The notes: generated by a model not told the origin, from the sequence alone. A stretch of 64,000 nucleotides of DNA from SHXO01 sp964523885 (GCA_964523885.1 CAZFYX010000002.1:6974-70973), one strand, 5' to 3'. Positions 1 through 8,577 are shown, numbered from the stretch's first letter. Translations and numbers: made by a program.

Positions 1-156
1 GAAGCAGTTCTGCATGTCGATCACGAGCAGGGCGTCGCTCGCGGTGGGCTGGATGTGGCCGGCAGCCAGCGCCTCGCCGAACCGGCCCAGACCCGCTGCC
101 GCGGCCGTGATGGCTCCCGCTGCGCCGAGGAACTTGCGTCGAGAAAGGGTGTTCAC
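1..156 (-). CDS. Isochorismatase-family hydrolase with Tat signal (N-terminus only)
   Basis: Only the first 52 codons are in the window; the gene runs off the left edge. It starts at a GTG (154-156) behind a clear AGGAG ribosome binding site. Residues 5-11 read SRRKFLG, a twin-arginine export motif, followed by an alanine-rich hydrophobic stretch ending near ALAAG. The mature part opens with ALLVIDMQNCF, the usual first strand of isochorismatase/nicotinamidase-fold hydrolases, in which the Asp is catalytic. The family hydrolyses amides or enol ethers (nicotinamide, N-carbamoyl and maleamate-type substrates). A Tat-exported member would act in the periplasm. Downstream position after the enamidase homologue suggests a role in the same pathway, for example releasing a carboxylate from an amide, but this is inference. 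The rest of the protein cannot be judged. Confidence 0.8.
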   Translation of the reverse strand, partial: MNTLSRRKFLGAAGAITAAAAGLGRFGEALAAGHIQPTASDALLVIDMQNCF

Positions 157-295
157 TGCCGTCTCTCCTGTCGAACGAGTTTGACTTCTGCGCCGGCGGG
201 CCGCCCTGCCCCGTCGAGCACCCAGTGTAGCACCGGCGACCGGGCGTTCAAGGGGCCGCCCCGATCCCACAACCCGCCGACGTCCGCTGACGCGG

Positions 296-1495
296 TCAGT
301 GATGCCCCATCACGACCACCGGCACCTCGGTCGCTGGCGGCGTGTTGCGGCTGCGGCCGCAGCGCACGATGCCGTCGATCACCACCATCCCGATGCCGGG
401 GATGTCGCCCAGGGCGACGCTCTCCAGCAGCGTGCCTCCGGCGGTATGCTGGGCGCGATCGAGGAACACGAAATCGGCGGCACGGCCCGGCTCGATCAGC
501 CCGCAGTCGAGCTTGCGGACGCGTGCGGTGTTGCCGGTCGCGAAGCAGAACGCCAGTTCGGCGGGGATGCCGCCCAGGCTCGACAGCAGCGCAACCATGC
601 GCAGGATGCCCAGCGGCTGAACGCCGGAGCCGGCCGGTCCATCGGTCCCCAGGATCACCCGGTGCATGCAACGCCGGTCTCGCGCGGTCTGCGCGGCGGC
701 GATCGCCACCTTCTCGTTGCCGTTGTGCACGATCTCGATGGCGCGCGAGGACCGCTCGCACAGCTCGCATACATGGGCCTCGGGCAAGGCGGTGTGACCA
801 CCGTTGATGTGCCCGATCACATCGGCATCGGCCTCCAGCACGACATCCTTGTCGATCAGCCCCGACCCGGGAATGGACGGCCCGCCGGTGTGGATGGTGC
901 TCTGGATGCCGTGCTTGCGCGCCCAGGCCACCATCTGCCGCGCCTCGTCGCCCGCCTTCACCGAACCCAGCCCGACCTCGCCAAGCAGGCCCACGCCGGC
1001 CTCGGCCAGCTCGCGGAAGTCCGACTCGGTCATGCCCTTCTCGATCACCGGCGCGCCCGCCAGGACCTTCACACCGCCCGGACGGAAGTTGTGGAAGGCG
1101 CGCTGCGCCGTGATCGCCAGCGCCTTGAGGCCGACGATGTCCTTCGGCCGGCCGGGCAGGTGCACCTCGCCGGCCGAGATCATCGTGGTGACCCCGCCGT
1201 GGAGGGTCGAGTCGATCCAGCCGAGCTGGCTCTGGCGCGGAGTCCAGTCGCCGAACACCGGATGCACGTGGCTGTCGATCAGGCCGGGCGCCAGGCAGGT
1301 ACCCTTCGCATCGATCAGGGTGTCCGGCCGCGTGACGTCGCAGTCCTTCTCCCTGCCGACCGCCTTGATCACGCCGTCGATGGCAACTACGGTATCGGCG
1401 TCCAGAATGGGGTGGTCGAGGTCGCCGGAGAGCAGCAACCCGATGTTGCGGACGACCAGCTTGCCCCTGGGCGATACGGATGCGTCTACGGCCAT
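296..1495 (-). CDS. ena: Enamidase homologue (amidohydrolase superfamily)
   Basis: The 399-residue protein is an amidohydrolase-superfamily enzyme that closely resembles Eubacterium barkeri enamidase, which hydrolyses 1,4,5,6-tetrahydro-6-oxonicotinate to 2-formylglutarate and ammonia. Features recalled from that family are present: HVH at residues 76-78 after LAPGLID, HGGVTTMISAG, GRPKD with KALAIT, the LGEVGLG segment (Glu173), HTGG with SIPGS (His202), GHINGG (His229), GTDGPAG (Asp285), the ATGN segment and the C-terminal SRNTPPA. These supply the two-metal centre (Fe/Zn in the characterised enzyme). No signal peptide is seen, so it should be cytoplasmic. It is the penultimate gene of the long minus-strand train that also holds a 6-hydroxynicotinate reductase homologue, which makes the substrate of enamidase. 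The match is from memory of the family, not from a search. Confidence 0.85.
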   Translation of the reverse strand: MAVDASVSPRGKLVVRNIGLLLSGDLDHPILDADTVVAIDGVIKAVGREKDCDVTRPDTLIDAKGTCLAPGLIDSHVHPVFGDWTPRQSQLGWIDSTLHGGVTTMISAGEVHLPGRPKDIVGLKALAITAQRAFHNFRPGGVKVLAGAPVIEKGMTESDFRELAEAGVGLLGEVGLGSVKAGDEARQMVAWARKHGIQSTIHTGGPSIPGSGLIDKDVVLEADADVIGHINGGHTALPEAHVCELCERSSRAIEIVHNGNEKVAIAAAQTARDRRCMHRVILGTDGPAGSGVQPLGILRMVALLSSLGGIPAELAFCFATGNTARVRKLDCGLIEPGRAADFVFLDRAQHTAGGTLLESVALGDIPGIGMVVIDGIVRCGRSRNTPPATEVPVVVMGHH

Positions 1496-1564
1496 GTGCG
1501 GAACCGGGCGGTTGGAGTGGGAAGCGCCGGCGATGCCGGCGCGCGCAGGGATTATGCCGTATCG

Positions 1565-2524
1565 CTAACCACCGGCGACGCCCTGCGCATTGACGTACAG
1601 GGCGTACACGCTCTTGCTTGCCGCCATGAACAGGCGGTTGCGATGCAGTCCACCAAAGCACAGGTTGGCGCAGCGTTCGGGCAGGTGGATGCGCCCGATC
1701 GGGCGCCCGTCGGGGTTGTACACGTTCACGCCATCGACCGACGCATCGCCCATTCCCCACCCCATCCAGAGGTTGCCGTCGACGTCGCAGCGCATGCCAT
1801 CCGGCGTTCCGGCGCCCACGTCGATGAACTTGCGCCGGTTGGCGAGCCGCCGGCCGCCGTCGACCACGTCGTAGACATACACGTTGCGCGGCGAGGCGCC
1901 GGACTCGACCAGGTAGAGCCGCGACTCGTCGGGCGAGAAGCACAGGCCGTTGGGCCGGTTCACCTCTCCTTCCACCACCGTCATCTCGCCGCTCGGGTCG
2001 ACCCGGTACACGTTCATCGGCAGGTCCTGCTTCGCGACACGACCCTCGTACCAGCTGAGCAGCCCGAACGGCGGATCGGTGAACCAGATCGAACCGTCCG
2101 AGCGCACCACCACGTCGTTGGGCGAGCTGAGCGGCTGGCCCTGGAAGCTGTCCGCGATCACGGTGATGCTGCCGTCGTACTCGGTGCGGGTGACGCGCCC
2201 GAGGTGCTCGCAGGTGACGAGGCGGCCCTGCCGGTCGCGGGTGTTGCCGTTGGCGTGGTTGGACGGCTTGCGGAACACGCTCACCACGCCGGTCTCCTCC
2301 TCCCACTTCATGATGCGGTTGTTGGGGATGTCGCTCCAGAGCAGGTAGCGGCCGTCCCCGAACCACACCGGTCCCTCGCTCCAGCGGAAGCCGTGTGCGA
2401 TGCGCTCGACCGAGGCCAGCTTCACCCGGTACCTGTCGAAGCTCTGGTCGAGGATCTCGACCGCCGGATCCGGATAGCGCTGGCTCGGCTGCCAGGGCAC
2501 GTGCTGCAGGTTCTCTGCGTCCAT
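1565..2524 (-). CDS. SMP-30/gluconolactonase/LRE family protein
   Basis: This 319-residue protein has the six-bladed beta-propeller pattern of SMP-30/gluconolactonase enzymes. Visible blade motifs are RWSEGPVW (metal ligand Glu50), SSPNDVVVRSDGSIWFTDPP, NRPNGLCFSPDE and GTPDGMRCDVDGNLWMGW, which provide the usual Glu, Asn and Asp metal ligands. Family members hydrolyse lactones. There is no signal peptide. The ATG at 2522-2524 was chosen because a GGGGAGAG ribosome binding site lies just upstream; the open frame continues further but has no domain there. It lies 69 bp upstream of the enamidase homologue. A lactone substrate in the island is possible but cannot be named. Confidence 0.85.
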   Translation of the reverse strand: MDAENLQHVPWQPSQRYPDPAVEILDQSFDRYRVKLASVERIAHGFRWSEGPVWFGDGRYLLWSDIPNNRIMKWEEETGVVSVFRKPSNHANGNTRDRQGRLVTCEHLGRVTRTEYDGSITVIADSFQGQPLSSPNDVVVRSDGSIWFTDPPFGLLSWYEGRVAKQDLPMNVYRVDPSGEMTVVEGEVNRPNGLCFSPDESRLYLVESGASPRNVYVYDVVDGGRRLANRRKFIDVGAGTPDGMRCDVDGNLWMGWGMGDASVDGVNVYNPDGRPIGRIHLPERCANLCFGGLHRNRLFMAASKSVYALYVNAQGVAGG

Positions 2525-2565
2525 CCTCTCTCCCCTCTGTCTCCAGGTACGGTGCAGCGTCCGCC

Positions 2566-3453
2566 TCAGCGTTCGTCCGGCGGCCGGACCACCAGATCCG
2601 AATAGGCGTGGCGCCTGGTGATCAGCCGCGAGTGCTGGAACACGTCCAGCGCCACTTCGTAATGGGCCGGGTCGATCACCGGCTCCCCGTTCCAGCAGCC
2701 CAGGCGCTGGCAGGCCGCGAGCCCGCGCTCGAGCGCCATGCGGTCCGTGTCCGGGAACAGGCGCTGCAGCTTGCCGGCGATCTGGGCCGGCGGCGCGCTG
2801 CGTGCCCAGACCCGCGCCTTGCGATAGGCGCGCATGAACTGCACCGCTTCGGGCCGCCGCAGCCACTCGGGCATTGCCGCGAGGGAACTGAAGGCGACGT
2901 CGCCGATGACCGCGCCGACCGCAGCGACCACGTGCGCACGCCCCTCCACTTCCAGTTGCTGCGGATAGGGGGCCTGTTCGTGGAAGTAATCGGCCTGGCC
3001 GTCGCGAAAGGCGGCCAGCATGCTCCCGGTGTCCCCGGCATTCACGGCCGGCACGGCGGCCAGGTCGATGCCCTGCTTGTGCAGCGCATAGCGCAGCATC
3101 GCCTGCGGCTGGCCGCCGTGCACGTACATCAGCCTCCCCTTGCGCAGCATCTCCCAGTCGAACGGCAGGGGCGTACGCGAGGCGATGAAGAAGCCGTCAC
3201 GCTGGTTGATCTGGCCGAAGTGCACCGCCGCGGGCGTGGCGCCCTTCTCGAGCATGCCCCAGCTGTAGGACACGGCAGACTGTGCCACGTCCATCTCGCC
3301 GGAGGCGAGGAAGTCTCCCACTCCGCGTCCCTGGGGGACAACATGGTAGGTGGCATCCAGGCCCTCCTCGCGCAGGAATCCGGCCGCGAAGGTCGCCAGC
3401 AGCGGGCTGTAGAACGCCGAGTGGCGCGAAACCATGATGCGCAGCGTCTTCAT
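2566..3453 (-). CDS. ABC transporter substrate-binding protein (NMT1/SsuA-like), no signal peptide
   Basis: The 295-residue product is an NMT1/THI5/SsuA-type solute-binding fold: it starts directly with strand one (MKTLRIMVSRHSAFYSPLLA), then has AAGFLREEGLDATY, SGEMDVAQSAVSYSWG and AFRDGQADYFHEQAPYP. Such proteins bind thiamine precursors, sulfonates or aromatic acids for nitrate/taurine-type ABC transporters. An export signal is missing from the chosen start. The upstream in-frame extension is proline-rich and does not look like one, so a cytoplasmic binding or regulatory role is conceivable. The ribosome binding site is weak. The plus-strand ATPase/permease pair at 21.6-23.2 kb belongs to the matching transporter class and has no binding protein beside it, so this may be its partner (inference). 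Confidence 0.75.
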   Translation of the reverse strand: MKTLRIMVSRHSAFYSPLLATFAAGFLREEGLDATYHVVPQGRGVGDFLASGEMDVAQSAVSYSWGMLEKGATPAAVHFGQINQRDGFFIASRTPLPFDWEMLRKGRLMYVHGGQPQAMLRYALHKQGIDLAAVPAVNAGDTGSMLAAFRDGQADYFHEQAPYPQQLEVEGRAHVVAAVGAVIGDVAFSSLAAMPEWLRRPEAVQFMRAYRKARVWARSAPPAQIAGKLQRLFPDTDRMALERGLAACQRLGCWNGEPVIDPAHYEVALDVFQHSRLITRRHAYSDLVVRPPDER

Positions 3454-3589
3454 CGCGGCGGCGTCCGGGACAGTTGCAACCGGGAGGAGTATAAGGAAAC
3501 CCGGAGCGGGCGCATGGATGCAGGCCGGACATGCCTGCGGCATCCACGGCAATCGAGCCGAGGTCCCGTCCTCGATCAAGGGAGGCGAC

Positions 3590-4180
3590 ATGAGACGACT
3601 CGCGGCCTGGATGGTGATCTGCGCTCTCGGGCTCGCCTGCGGCGGCGCTCGCGCCGACGAGGCAGTGTTGATCAATGGCGTTGCGCTGGACGCCCAGACC
3701 CGGTCGGCGCTGGAACAGGCCTACGGCGTGAAGATTCCCCCGGCCCGCTACTGGTACGACCCCATGTCCGGGGTGTGGGGCACGGAAGGGGGGCCGGCGC
3801 AGGGACAGATCCATGCAGGTCTGCGGCTGGGCGGGCCGCTGAGCGCGAACGCCTCGAACGGCAACACCGGTGTGTTCGTGAACGGCCGTCAGCTCCCCGC
3901 CCTCGAGGTCGGCGCCCTGCAGCGCTGCACCCAGGTGGTACCCGGGCGCTACTGGGTGCTGGCGAACGGTGTCGGCGGGGTCGAGGGTGGACCACCCAGC
4001 TTCAACCTCGCCGTCCTGTGCGGTGGCGCAGGCGCAGGGGGCTCCTCGACGCGCTGCGAAGACTACGGCAACGGTCAGTACAACTGCAGCAACGCCCGCA
4101 CGGGGATCGGCGTCATCGGCGAGGGTGACGGCAAGGGCGCCGTGTTCGTCAACGGAAAGGTAATCATGACGCCGAACTGA
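3590..4180 (+). CDS. Secreted protein of unknown function with internal repeat
   Basis: The only plus-strand gene within the left minus-strand train encodes 196 residues. A GGAGG ribosome binding site lies about five bases before the ATG. Residues 1-22 form a typical Sec signal peptide ending in GGARA. The mature part has two related segments: PPARYWYDPMSGVWGTEGGP and VPGRYWVLANGVGGVEGGP, each of the pattern (P)xRYW-x(3-6)-G-xx-GxEGGP, separated by a VFVNGRQLP segment that recurs near the C-terminus as VFVNGKVI. Four cysteines occur in the second half and could form disulfides in the periplasm. I do not recognise a named family. The gene faces away from the binding-protein gene on the other strand. 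Confidence 0.75.
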   Translation: MRRLAAWMVICALGLACGGARADEAVLINGVALDAQTRSALEQAYGVKIPPARYWYDPMSGVWGTEGGPAQGQIHAGLRLGGPLSANASNGNTGVFVNGRQLPALEVGALQRCTQVVPGRYWVLANGVGGVEGGPPSFNLAVLCGGAGAGGSSTRCEDYGNGQYNCSNARTGIGVIGEGDGKGAVFVNGKVIMTPN

Positions 4181-4210
4181 CCGGCGTCGGCATGCCCGGA
4201 CTTCCAGCCG

Positions 4211-5074
4211 TCAGGGCATGTTCAGCGCTTCATGGCGCTCGATCAGCCGCTTCGCATTGAGGAAGATCGGCACCTCGAGCAGGTTGCCTTCGAACTGCGC
4301 CCGGCGTCCCTGCGCATGGGCCTGCTCGAACTCCGACACGATCGTTCGCGCGCGCGCCACTTCCTCCGCGCTGGGCGTGAGCACGGCGTTGATCGTGGCT
4401 GCATGCGCGACGTCGACCGCCGACTTGGCCGCATAACCCAGCCGCCTGACGAAGCGCGTCTCGCGTTGGACGCCGTCGAGATCGGTGAATGTGTAGGGCG
4501 CATCGATCGGCACGACACCGGCGGCCTTGCACTCCACCAGGAAGCGCGAGCGCGCATAGCGCAGCTCAACCCCCTCCCGGCTGCGCTCGGCGCCAAGGCT
4601 GGTCGTCATGTCCTCGCTCGCCATCAGGCAGGCGCTCACGCGGAGGTGTGCGGACGCGATGGCGTGGGTCCGCACGAGCCCGGCGGCAGTCTCGATGTTC
4701 GGGACCAGCTCCATGCCCGGACACGCGGTCAGCGCCGTGGCGAGCGCCGTGACATGCTCCGGCGATTCGGTTTTCGGCAGCAGCACCGCATCGGGCCGTG
4801 CTGCCAGTACCGCCTGCACATCCATGCCGCCTTCCCCGCTCAGGGGATTGATGCGCACGCAGGCGACCTTGCCGGCCGCGCGGCTGCCGGCGACGAACGC
4901 CGGGAGCAGCGCGCGCGCATGTACTCGCAGGTGCGGCGGGGTGGAATCCTCCAGGTCCGCGATCAGGGCATCGGCCGGGCAGGCCCACGCGCGCGCGTGC
5001 AATGCCTCGTCCGCGGCGGCGAGGAAGAGCCAGCTGCGCCGCAGCGCGGCCGGGCGGATCGGGGTTGTACTCAC
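4211..5074 (-). CDS. CoA ester lyase, HpcH/HpaI (CitE-like) family
   Basis: The 287-residue protein belongs to the HpcH/HpaI aldolase, citrate-lyase beta-like group. It shows RRSWLFLAAADE at the N-terminus, then DALIADLEDS (metal-binding Glu/Asp region), KVACVRINPL with the substrate-binding Arg, DAVLLPKTES, and ELVPNIETAAGL containing the usual conserved Glu. Relatives cleave malyl-CoA, citramalyl-CoA or similar beta-hydroxyacyl-CoA esters. Translation starts at GTG 5072-5074, overlapping the livF stop by four bases (GTGA), so the two genes are translationally coupled. Together with the acyl-CoA synthetase in the same gene train it suggests that ring-cleavage products are finally handled as CoA thioesters; the true substrate is unknown. 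Confidence 0.85.
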   Translation of the reverse strand: MSTTPIRPAALRRSWLFLAAADEALHARAWACPADALIADLEDSTPPHLRVHARALLPAFVAGSRAAGKVACVRINPLSGEGGMDVQAVLAARPDAVLLPKTESPEHVTALATALTACPGMELVPNIETAAGLVRTHAIASAHLRVSACLMASEDMTTSLGAERSREGVELRYARSRFLVECKAAGVVPIDAPYTFTDLDGVQRETRFVRRLGYAAKSAVDVAHAATINAVLTPSAEEVARARTIVSEFEQAHAQGRRAQFEGNLLEVPIFLNAKRLIERHEALNMP

Positions 5075-5784
5075 AGGCTCAGGTACTCCCGCTTGATGGC
5101 ATCGTTGGCTTCCAGTTCGACCATCGTTCCGCCGTAGCGGATCTGCCCGCGCTCGATGACGTAGGCCCGGTCGCTGACCAGCGCGGCGAAGTGCAGGTTC
5201 TGCTCGGAGATCAGCACGCTCAGGCCTTCCTGCTTCAGCTCCAGGATCATGTTGGCCATGTCCTCGACGATCTTCGGGGCGATGCCCTCGGACGGCTCGT
5301 CGAGCAGCACGAGCCAGGGATTGCCCATCAGCGTGCGTGCCACCGTGAGCATCTGCTGCTCGCCGCCGCTCATCTGCCCGCCGGGCCGCTGCTGCAACTC
5401 GCCCAGGTTGGGGAACACCCGGAACAGCTTCTCGGGCGTCCACGCCGGCGCACCCTCGCGCGGGGCCTGGCGCCCGACCTCCAGGTTCTCCAGCACCGTC
5501 AGCTCAGTGAAGATGCGCCGCTCTTCCGGCACGTAGCCCAGTCCGCCGCGCGCGATCTCGAACGGTTCGAGCCGTCGCGTGCTCCGGCCGCGGAAGCGCA
5601 CTTCGCCGCGCGTGCGCTCGACCAGGCCCATGATCGCCTTCATCGTGGTCGACTTGCCGGCACCGTTGCGCCCCATCAGCGCCACCACCTCGCCGCGCCC
5701 CACCTCGAGACTGACGTCGAAGAGGATCTGCGCGCGGCCGTACCAGGCGCTGAGATTGCCGACCTGGAGCAGGGCTTCAGGCAT
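5071..5784 (-). CDS. livF: Branched-chain-type ABC transporter ATPase LivF
   Basis: The 237-residue protein is an ABC ATPase of the LivF type: Walker A GRNGAGKST, Q-loop region YVPEERRIF, signature MSGGEQQ, Walker B WLVLLDEP followed by SEGIAP, the hallmark of Liv ATPases. It works with LivG on the cytoplasmic side of the fused permease to drive uptake of an amino-acid-like or carboxylate substrate. The ATG at 5782-5784 is used; a GTG codon lies immediately before it. It ends in a four-base overlap with the CitE-like gene. A 135-bp gap holding an inverted ACAGAGG repeat separates it from livG. Confidence 0.92.
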   Translation of the reverse strand: MPEALLQVGNLSAWYGRAQILFDVSLEVGRGEVVALMGRNGAGKSTTMKAIMGLVERTRGEVRFRGRSTRRLEPFEIARGGLGYVPEERRIFTELTVLENLEVGRQAPREGAPAWTPEKLFRVFPNLGELQQRPGGQMSGGEQQMLTVARTLMGNPWLVLLDEPSEGIAPKIVEDMANMILELKQEGLSVLISEQNLHFAALVSDRAYVIERGQIRYGGTMVELEANDAIKREYLSL

Positions 5785-5818
5785 CACGGTGTGCCGCGTT
5801 CACTTCGAAAACGCAATG

Positions 5819-5901
5819 AACACAGAGGCCACAGAGGATCACGGAGGAAAGGCGAACCCATCTGACGGTTTTCCTCTGTGTACCTCTGCGTCCTCTGTGT
5901 T
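5819..5901. repeat. ACAGAGG inverted repeat, copy A
   Basis: The left arm (from 5819) contains ACACAGAGG, CACAGAGG and CACGGAGG in short succession and ends in AAA. The right arm (about 5869-5901) is its mirror: TTTTCCTCTGTGT, CCTCTGCG and TCCTCTGTGTT. The unit is a short imperfect tandem of about 8-9 bases repeated within each arm, so the transcript could fold into a long stem. It sits between livG and livF, both read leftward. A second copy lies at 15413-15583. Confidence 0.85.
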
Positions 5902-5919
5902 CCATGCGGTAGGCGGTAG

Positions 5920-6693
5920 TCAGGACAGCGCCGCATGCGCGCGGAACGTCGCACCGGTCCCCAGATACACCGCCTGCACTTGCGGATCCTGCCGCACCAT
6001 CTCGGGCGCGCCCTGCGCGATGATGCGCCCACGCGACAGCACCAGCATGCGCGTGGCGTGGGCGAACACCACGTCCATGCTGTGCTCGGTGAACAGCACC
6101 CCCATGTTGCGCTCGCGTGCCAGCCGGGCGGTCAGTGCCATCAGCTCATTGCGCTCCTTCGGCGCCATGCCGGCGGTGGGCTCGTCCATCAGCAGCAGCT
6201 TCGGGTCGTTGGCGAGCGCCAGCGCGAGCTCGACCCGCTTCACGTCACCGTAGGCGAGCAGGCTGCAGGCGCGCTCGGCCTGGTCTGCCATCCCCACCTG
6301 CCCAAGCAGCCGCAGCGCTTCCTCGCGATACAGCCGGTTCGCGCGCGGCCAGAACGCATGCAACCGGCGCTCGCGCGAGATCAGCACCATCTGGACGTTC
6401 TCGGCCACGGTCATGGAGCCGTACGTGGCCGCGACCTGGAACGTCCGGCCGACGCCGCGCTTCCAGATCTCCCGCGGCGGCCGGCCGGCGATGCTCTCCC
6501 CATCCAGCAGAACGTCCCCGCGGTCGGGCGCCAGCTGGCCGTTGACCATGTTGAAGCAGGTCGACTTCCCGGCGCCGTTGGGCCCGATCAACGCGAGCAG
6601 TTCGCCCCGCGCGAGCTCGAACGACACCTCGTCGACCGCCTTGACACCGCCGAATGCCCGGGACAGCCCGGCGACCCGCAGCAGCGCGCTCAT
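5920..6693 (-). CDS. livG: Branched-chain-type ABC transporter ATPase LivG
   Basis: This 257-residue ABC ATPase is of LivG type. It has Walker A GPNGAGKST followed by CFNMVNG, the long insert carrying RTFQVAATYGSMTVAENV that is typical of LivG, a modified signature segment LLAYGDVKR in place of the usual LSYGxQR, Walker B LLLMDEPTAGM and the H-loop TEHSMDVVF. It pairs with LivF on the fused LivHM permease. Its ATG overlaps the livHM stop by four bases (ATGA), so the pair is translationally coupled. The substrate cannot be derived from the ATPase. Confidence 0.92.
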   Translation of the reverse strand: MSALLRVAGLSRAFGGVKAVDEVSFELARGELLALIGPNGAGKSTCFNMVNGQLAPDRGDVLLDGESIAGRPPREIWKRGVGRTFQVAATYGSMTVAENVQMVLISRERRLHAFWPRANRLYREEALRLLGQVGMADQAERACSLLAYGDVKRVELALALANDPKLLLMDEPTAGMAPKERNELMALTARLARERNMGVLFTEHSMDVVFAHATRMLVLSRGRIIAQGAPEMVRQDPQVQAVYLGTGATFRAHAALS

Positions 6694-8561
6694 GCCCGCC
6701 CCGCCTGCGCGCCGGCGGCACGCGCCTCGAAGCGCGCCCGCAAGAAGCCCGCGATGCCCTGCGGAAACGCCACCACCAGCAGGACGATCACGCCGCCCAC
6801 GATCGCGCGCCAGTACTCGGTGCTGCGCATGACCTCCGCGAGCAGGGTGTGGTAGACCGCGGCACCGACGACCGGGCCGCTGAGCGTCTGCAGACCGCCG
6901 AGCAGCACCATCACGAGCGCATCGACCGACTGCGGGATGGCCAGCACGTTGGGGAACACGCTGCCCTTGTGGTAGGCGTGCAGCGCGCCCGCCAGACCGG
7001 CGAGCGCGCCGGCAAGCACGAACGCGCTCCATTGCTGCCGGCGCACGTCGATGCCGATCGCGTCGGAGCGCATCGCCGAGTCGCGGCCTGCCCGCAGGGC
7101 GTAGCCGAACGGCGAGAACACCACTCGCCGCAGGAACAGCAGGCACAGCACGCTCGCCCCGAGGACGAAGTAGTAGAACGCTGCCTTCGAGCCGAGCCAC
7201 CCGGGCGGCCACACGCCCAGGATGCCGTTGTCCCCGCCGGTCCAGCCGGACTGGAACGCCACCGACCAGACGATCTGCGCGAAGGCCAGCGTGAGCATGG
7301 CCAGGTACACGCCGGACAACCGGAGCACGAAGAAGCCGAACAGGATCGCCACTGCAGCCGCGACCAGCGGCGCAGCGAGGATGTTGAGCGCCATCGGCAC
7401 GCCGAGGGTTTGCATGAGCAGCCCGGCAGCATACGCACCCAGACCGAAGTAGGCCGCGTGGCCGAACGACACGATGCCGCCGATGCTCATGATGAAGTGC
7501 AGGCTGGCGGCGAACAGTGCCAGGATCAGGATCTCGGTGACCAGCAGCTGGCTGTAGTCGCCCGCGAACGCGGGCAGCAGCGCCAGCACCAACAGCAGCA
7601 CCATCGCGGCCACGCGCAGGGAACCCGGCGCCGGCCGCAGCGGAAGATCGGCGAGTTGCGCCGCGGAGCCGCGTTGCGCCACCTCCGGCTTGCCCAGCAG
7701 GCCGTATGGCCGGACCATCAGCACCACGGCCATGACGGCGAAGGTCAGCACCAGCGTGAGCTGGGGGAAGATCAGGATTCCGAACGCGGACAGCAGGCCG
7801 ACCAGCAGCGCCGCGAGGAAGGCGCCGGTCACGCTCCCCATCCCGCCGATCACCACCACCACGAACGCTTCCGCGATGATGTGGATGTCCATCTGCAGGT
7901 TCACCGCTTCCTTCGGGATCTGCAGGGCACCGCCCAGCCCGGCCAGGGCGCAGCCGAGGAACACCACGCTGGTGAACAGCCGTCGCTGGTTCACGCCCAA
8001 CGCCCCAGCCATCTCCCGATCCTGGGTCGCCGCCCGCACCAGCACCCCCCAGCGCGTGCGGTTGAACAGCAGCCACAGCAGCGCCAGCATGAGCGGTCCC
8101 AGCCCGATCAGGAACAGGTGGTATTGCGGGAAGCGCTCGCCCAGTATCTCCACAGTGCCCTTCAGGCCAGGGGCGCGCCCGGCGAACAGGTCGTCGCGTC
8201 CCCAGATCGCCAGCGCCGCGTCCTGCACGATGAGCACGACGCCGAACGTGGCGAGCAGCTGGAACAGTTCAGGGGCGTGATAGATCCGGCGCAGCAGGAC
8301 CACTTCCATCAGCACGCCAGCCACCCCTGTCGCGAGCGCAGCCAGCACGATGCCGGTCCAGAAACCGAGCGGCCCACCGAGGTGGGCCGCGAGGGTCTGC
8401 CCGAAGGCGTACGCCATGTAGGCGCCCAGCATGTAGAACGAGCCGTGGGCGAAGTTGACGATGCGGGTGACACCGAAAATGATGGACAGGCCGGAGGCGA
8501 CCAGGAACAGGGTCGCGGCGTGGGACAGGCCGGAGAGGGCCTGGATGAGGTAGGTCGACAT
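6690..8561 (-). CDS. Fused branched-chain-type ABC permease LivH-LivM
   Basis: A single 623-residue membrane protein carries both permease halves normally made as separate LivH and LivM. Residues 1 to about 290 are LivH-like (GLSIIFGVTRIVNFAHGSFYMLGAY near the N-terminus, VVIGGMGSVTGAFLAALLVG at the end). After a hydrophilic linker (about 300-320), residues from about 325 on are LivM-like (GGIVSFGHAAYFGLGAYAAG, LTLAFAQIVWSVAFQ, GLAGALHAYHKG, VDALVMVLLGG). About sixteen membrane segments are expected. The start was set at ATG 8559-8561, where homology begins; no Shine-Dalgarno is visible because the sequence just upstream is a GCCTCTA-type repeat arm. It is coupled to livG through an ATGA overlap. 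Confidence 0.9.
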   Translation of the reverse strand: MSTYLIQALSGLSHAATLFLVASGLSIIFGVTRIVNFAHGSFYMLGAYMAYAFGQTLAAHLGGPLGFWTGIVLAALATGVAGVLMEVVLLRRIYHAPELFQLLATFGVVLIVQDAALAIWGRDDLFAGRAPGLKGTVEILGERFPQYHLFLIGLGPLMLALLWLLFNRTRWGVLVRAATQDREMAGALGVNQRRLFTSVVFLGCALAGLGGALQIPKEAVNLQMDIHIIAEAFVVVVIGGMGSVTGAFLAALLVGLLSAFGILIFPQLTLVLTFAVMAVVLMVRPYGLLGKPEVAQRGSAAQLADLPLRPAPGSLRVAAMVLLLVLALLPAFAGDYSQLLVTEILILALFAASLHFIMSIGGIVSFGHAAYFGLGAYAAGLLMQTLGVPMALNILAAPLVAAAVAILFGFFVLRLSGVYLAMLTLAFAQIVWSVAFQSGWTGGDNGILGVWPPGWLGSKAAFYYFVLGASVLCLLFLRRVVFSPFGYALRAGRDSAMRSDAIGIDVRRQQWSAFVLAGALAGLAGALHAYHKGSVFPNVLAIPQSVDALVMVLLGGLQTLSGPVVGAAVYHTLLAEVMRSTEYWRAIVGGVIVLLVVAFPQGIAGFLRARFEARAAGAQAGRA

Positions 8562-8577
8562 CAGGCTGGAGACTAAA

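Noticed and set aside
153..2366. Long reading frames on either strand over the enamidase and SMP-30 genes
   Set aside because: They are Arg/Pro/Gly-rich translations typical of shadow frames in GC-rich DNA, without any domain.
5920..8076. A 718-residue reading frame covering livG and part of the permease
   Set aside because: Only the last 257 residues (livG) match a protein; the rest is an Arg/Gly-rich shadow of the permease gene in another frame.
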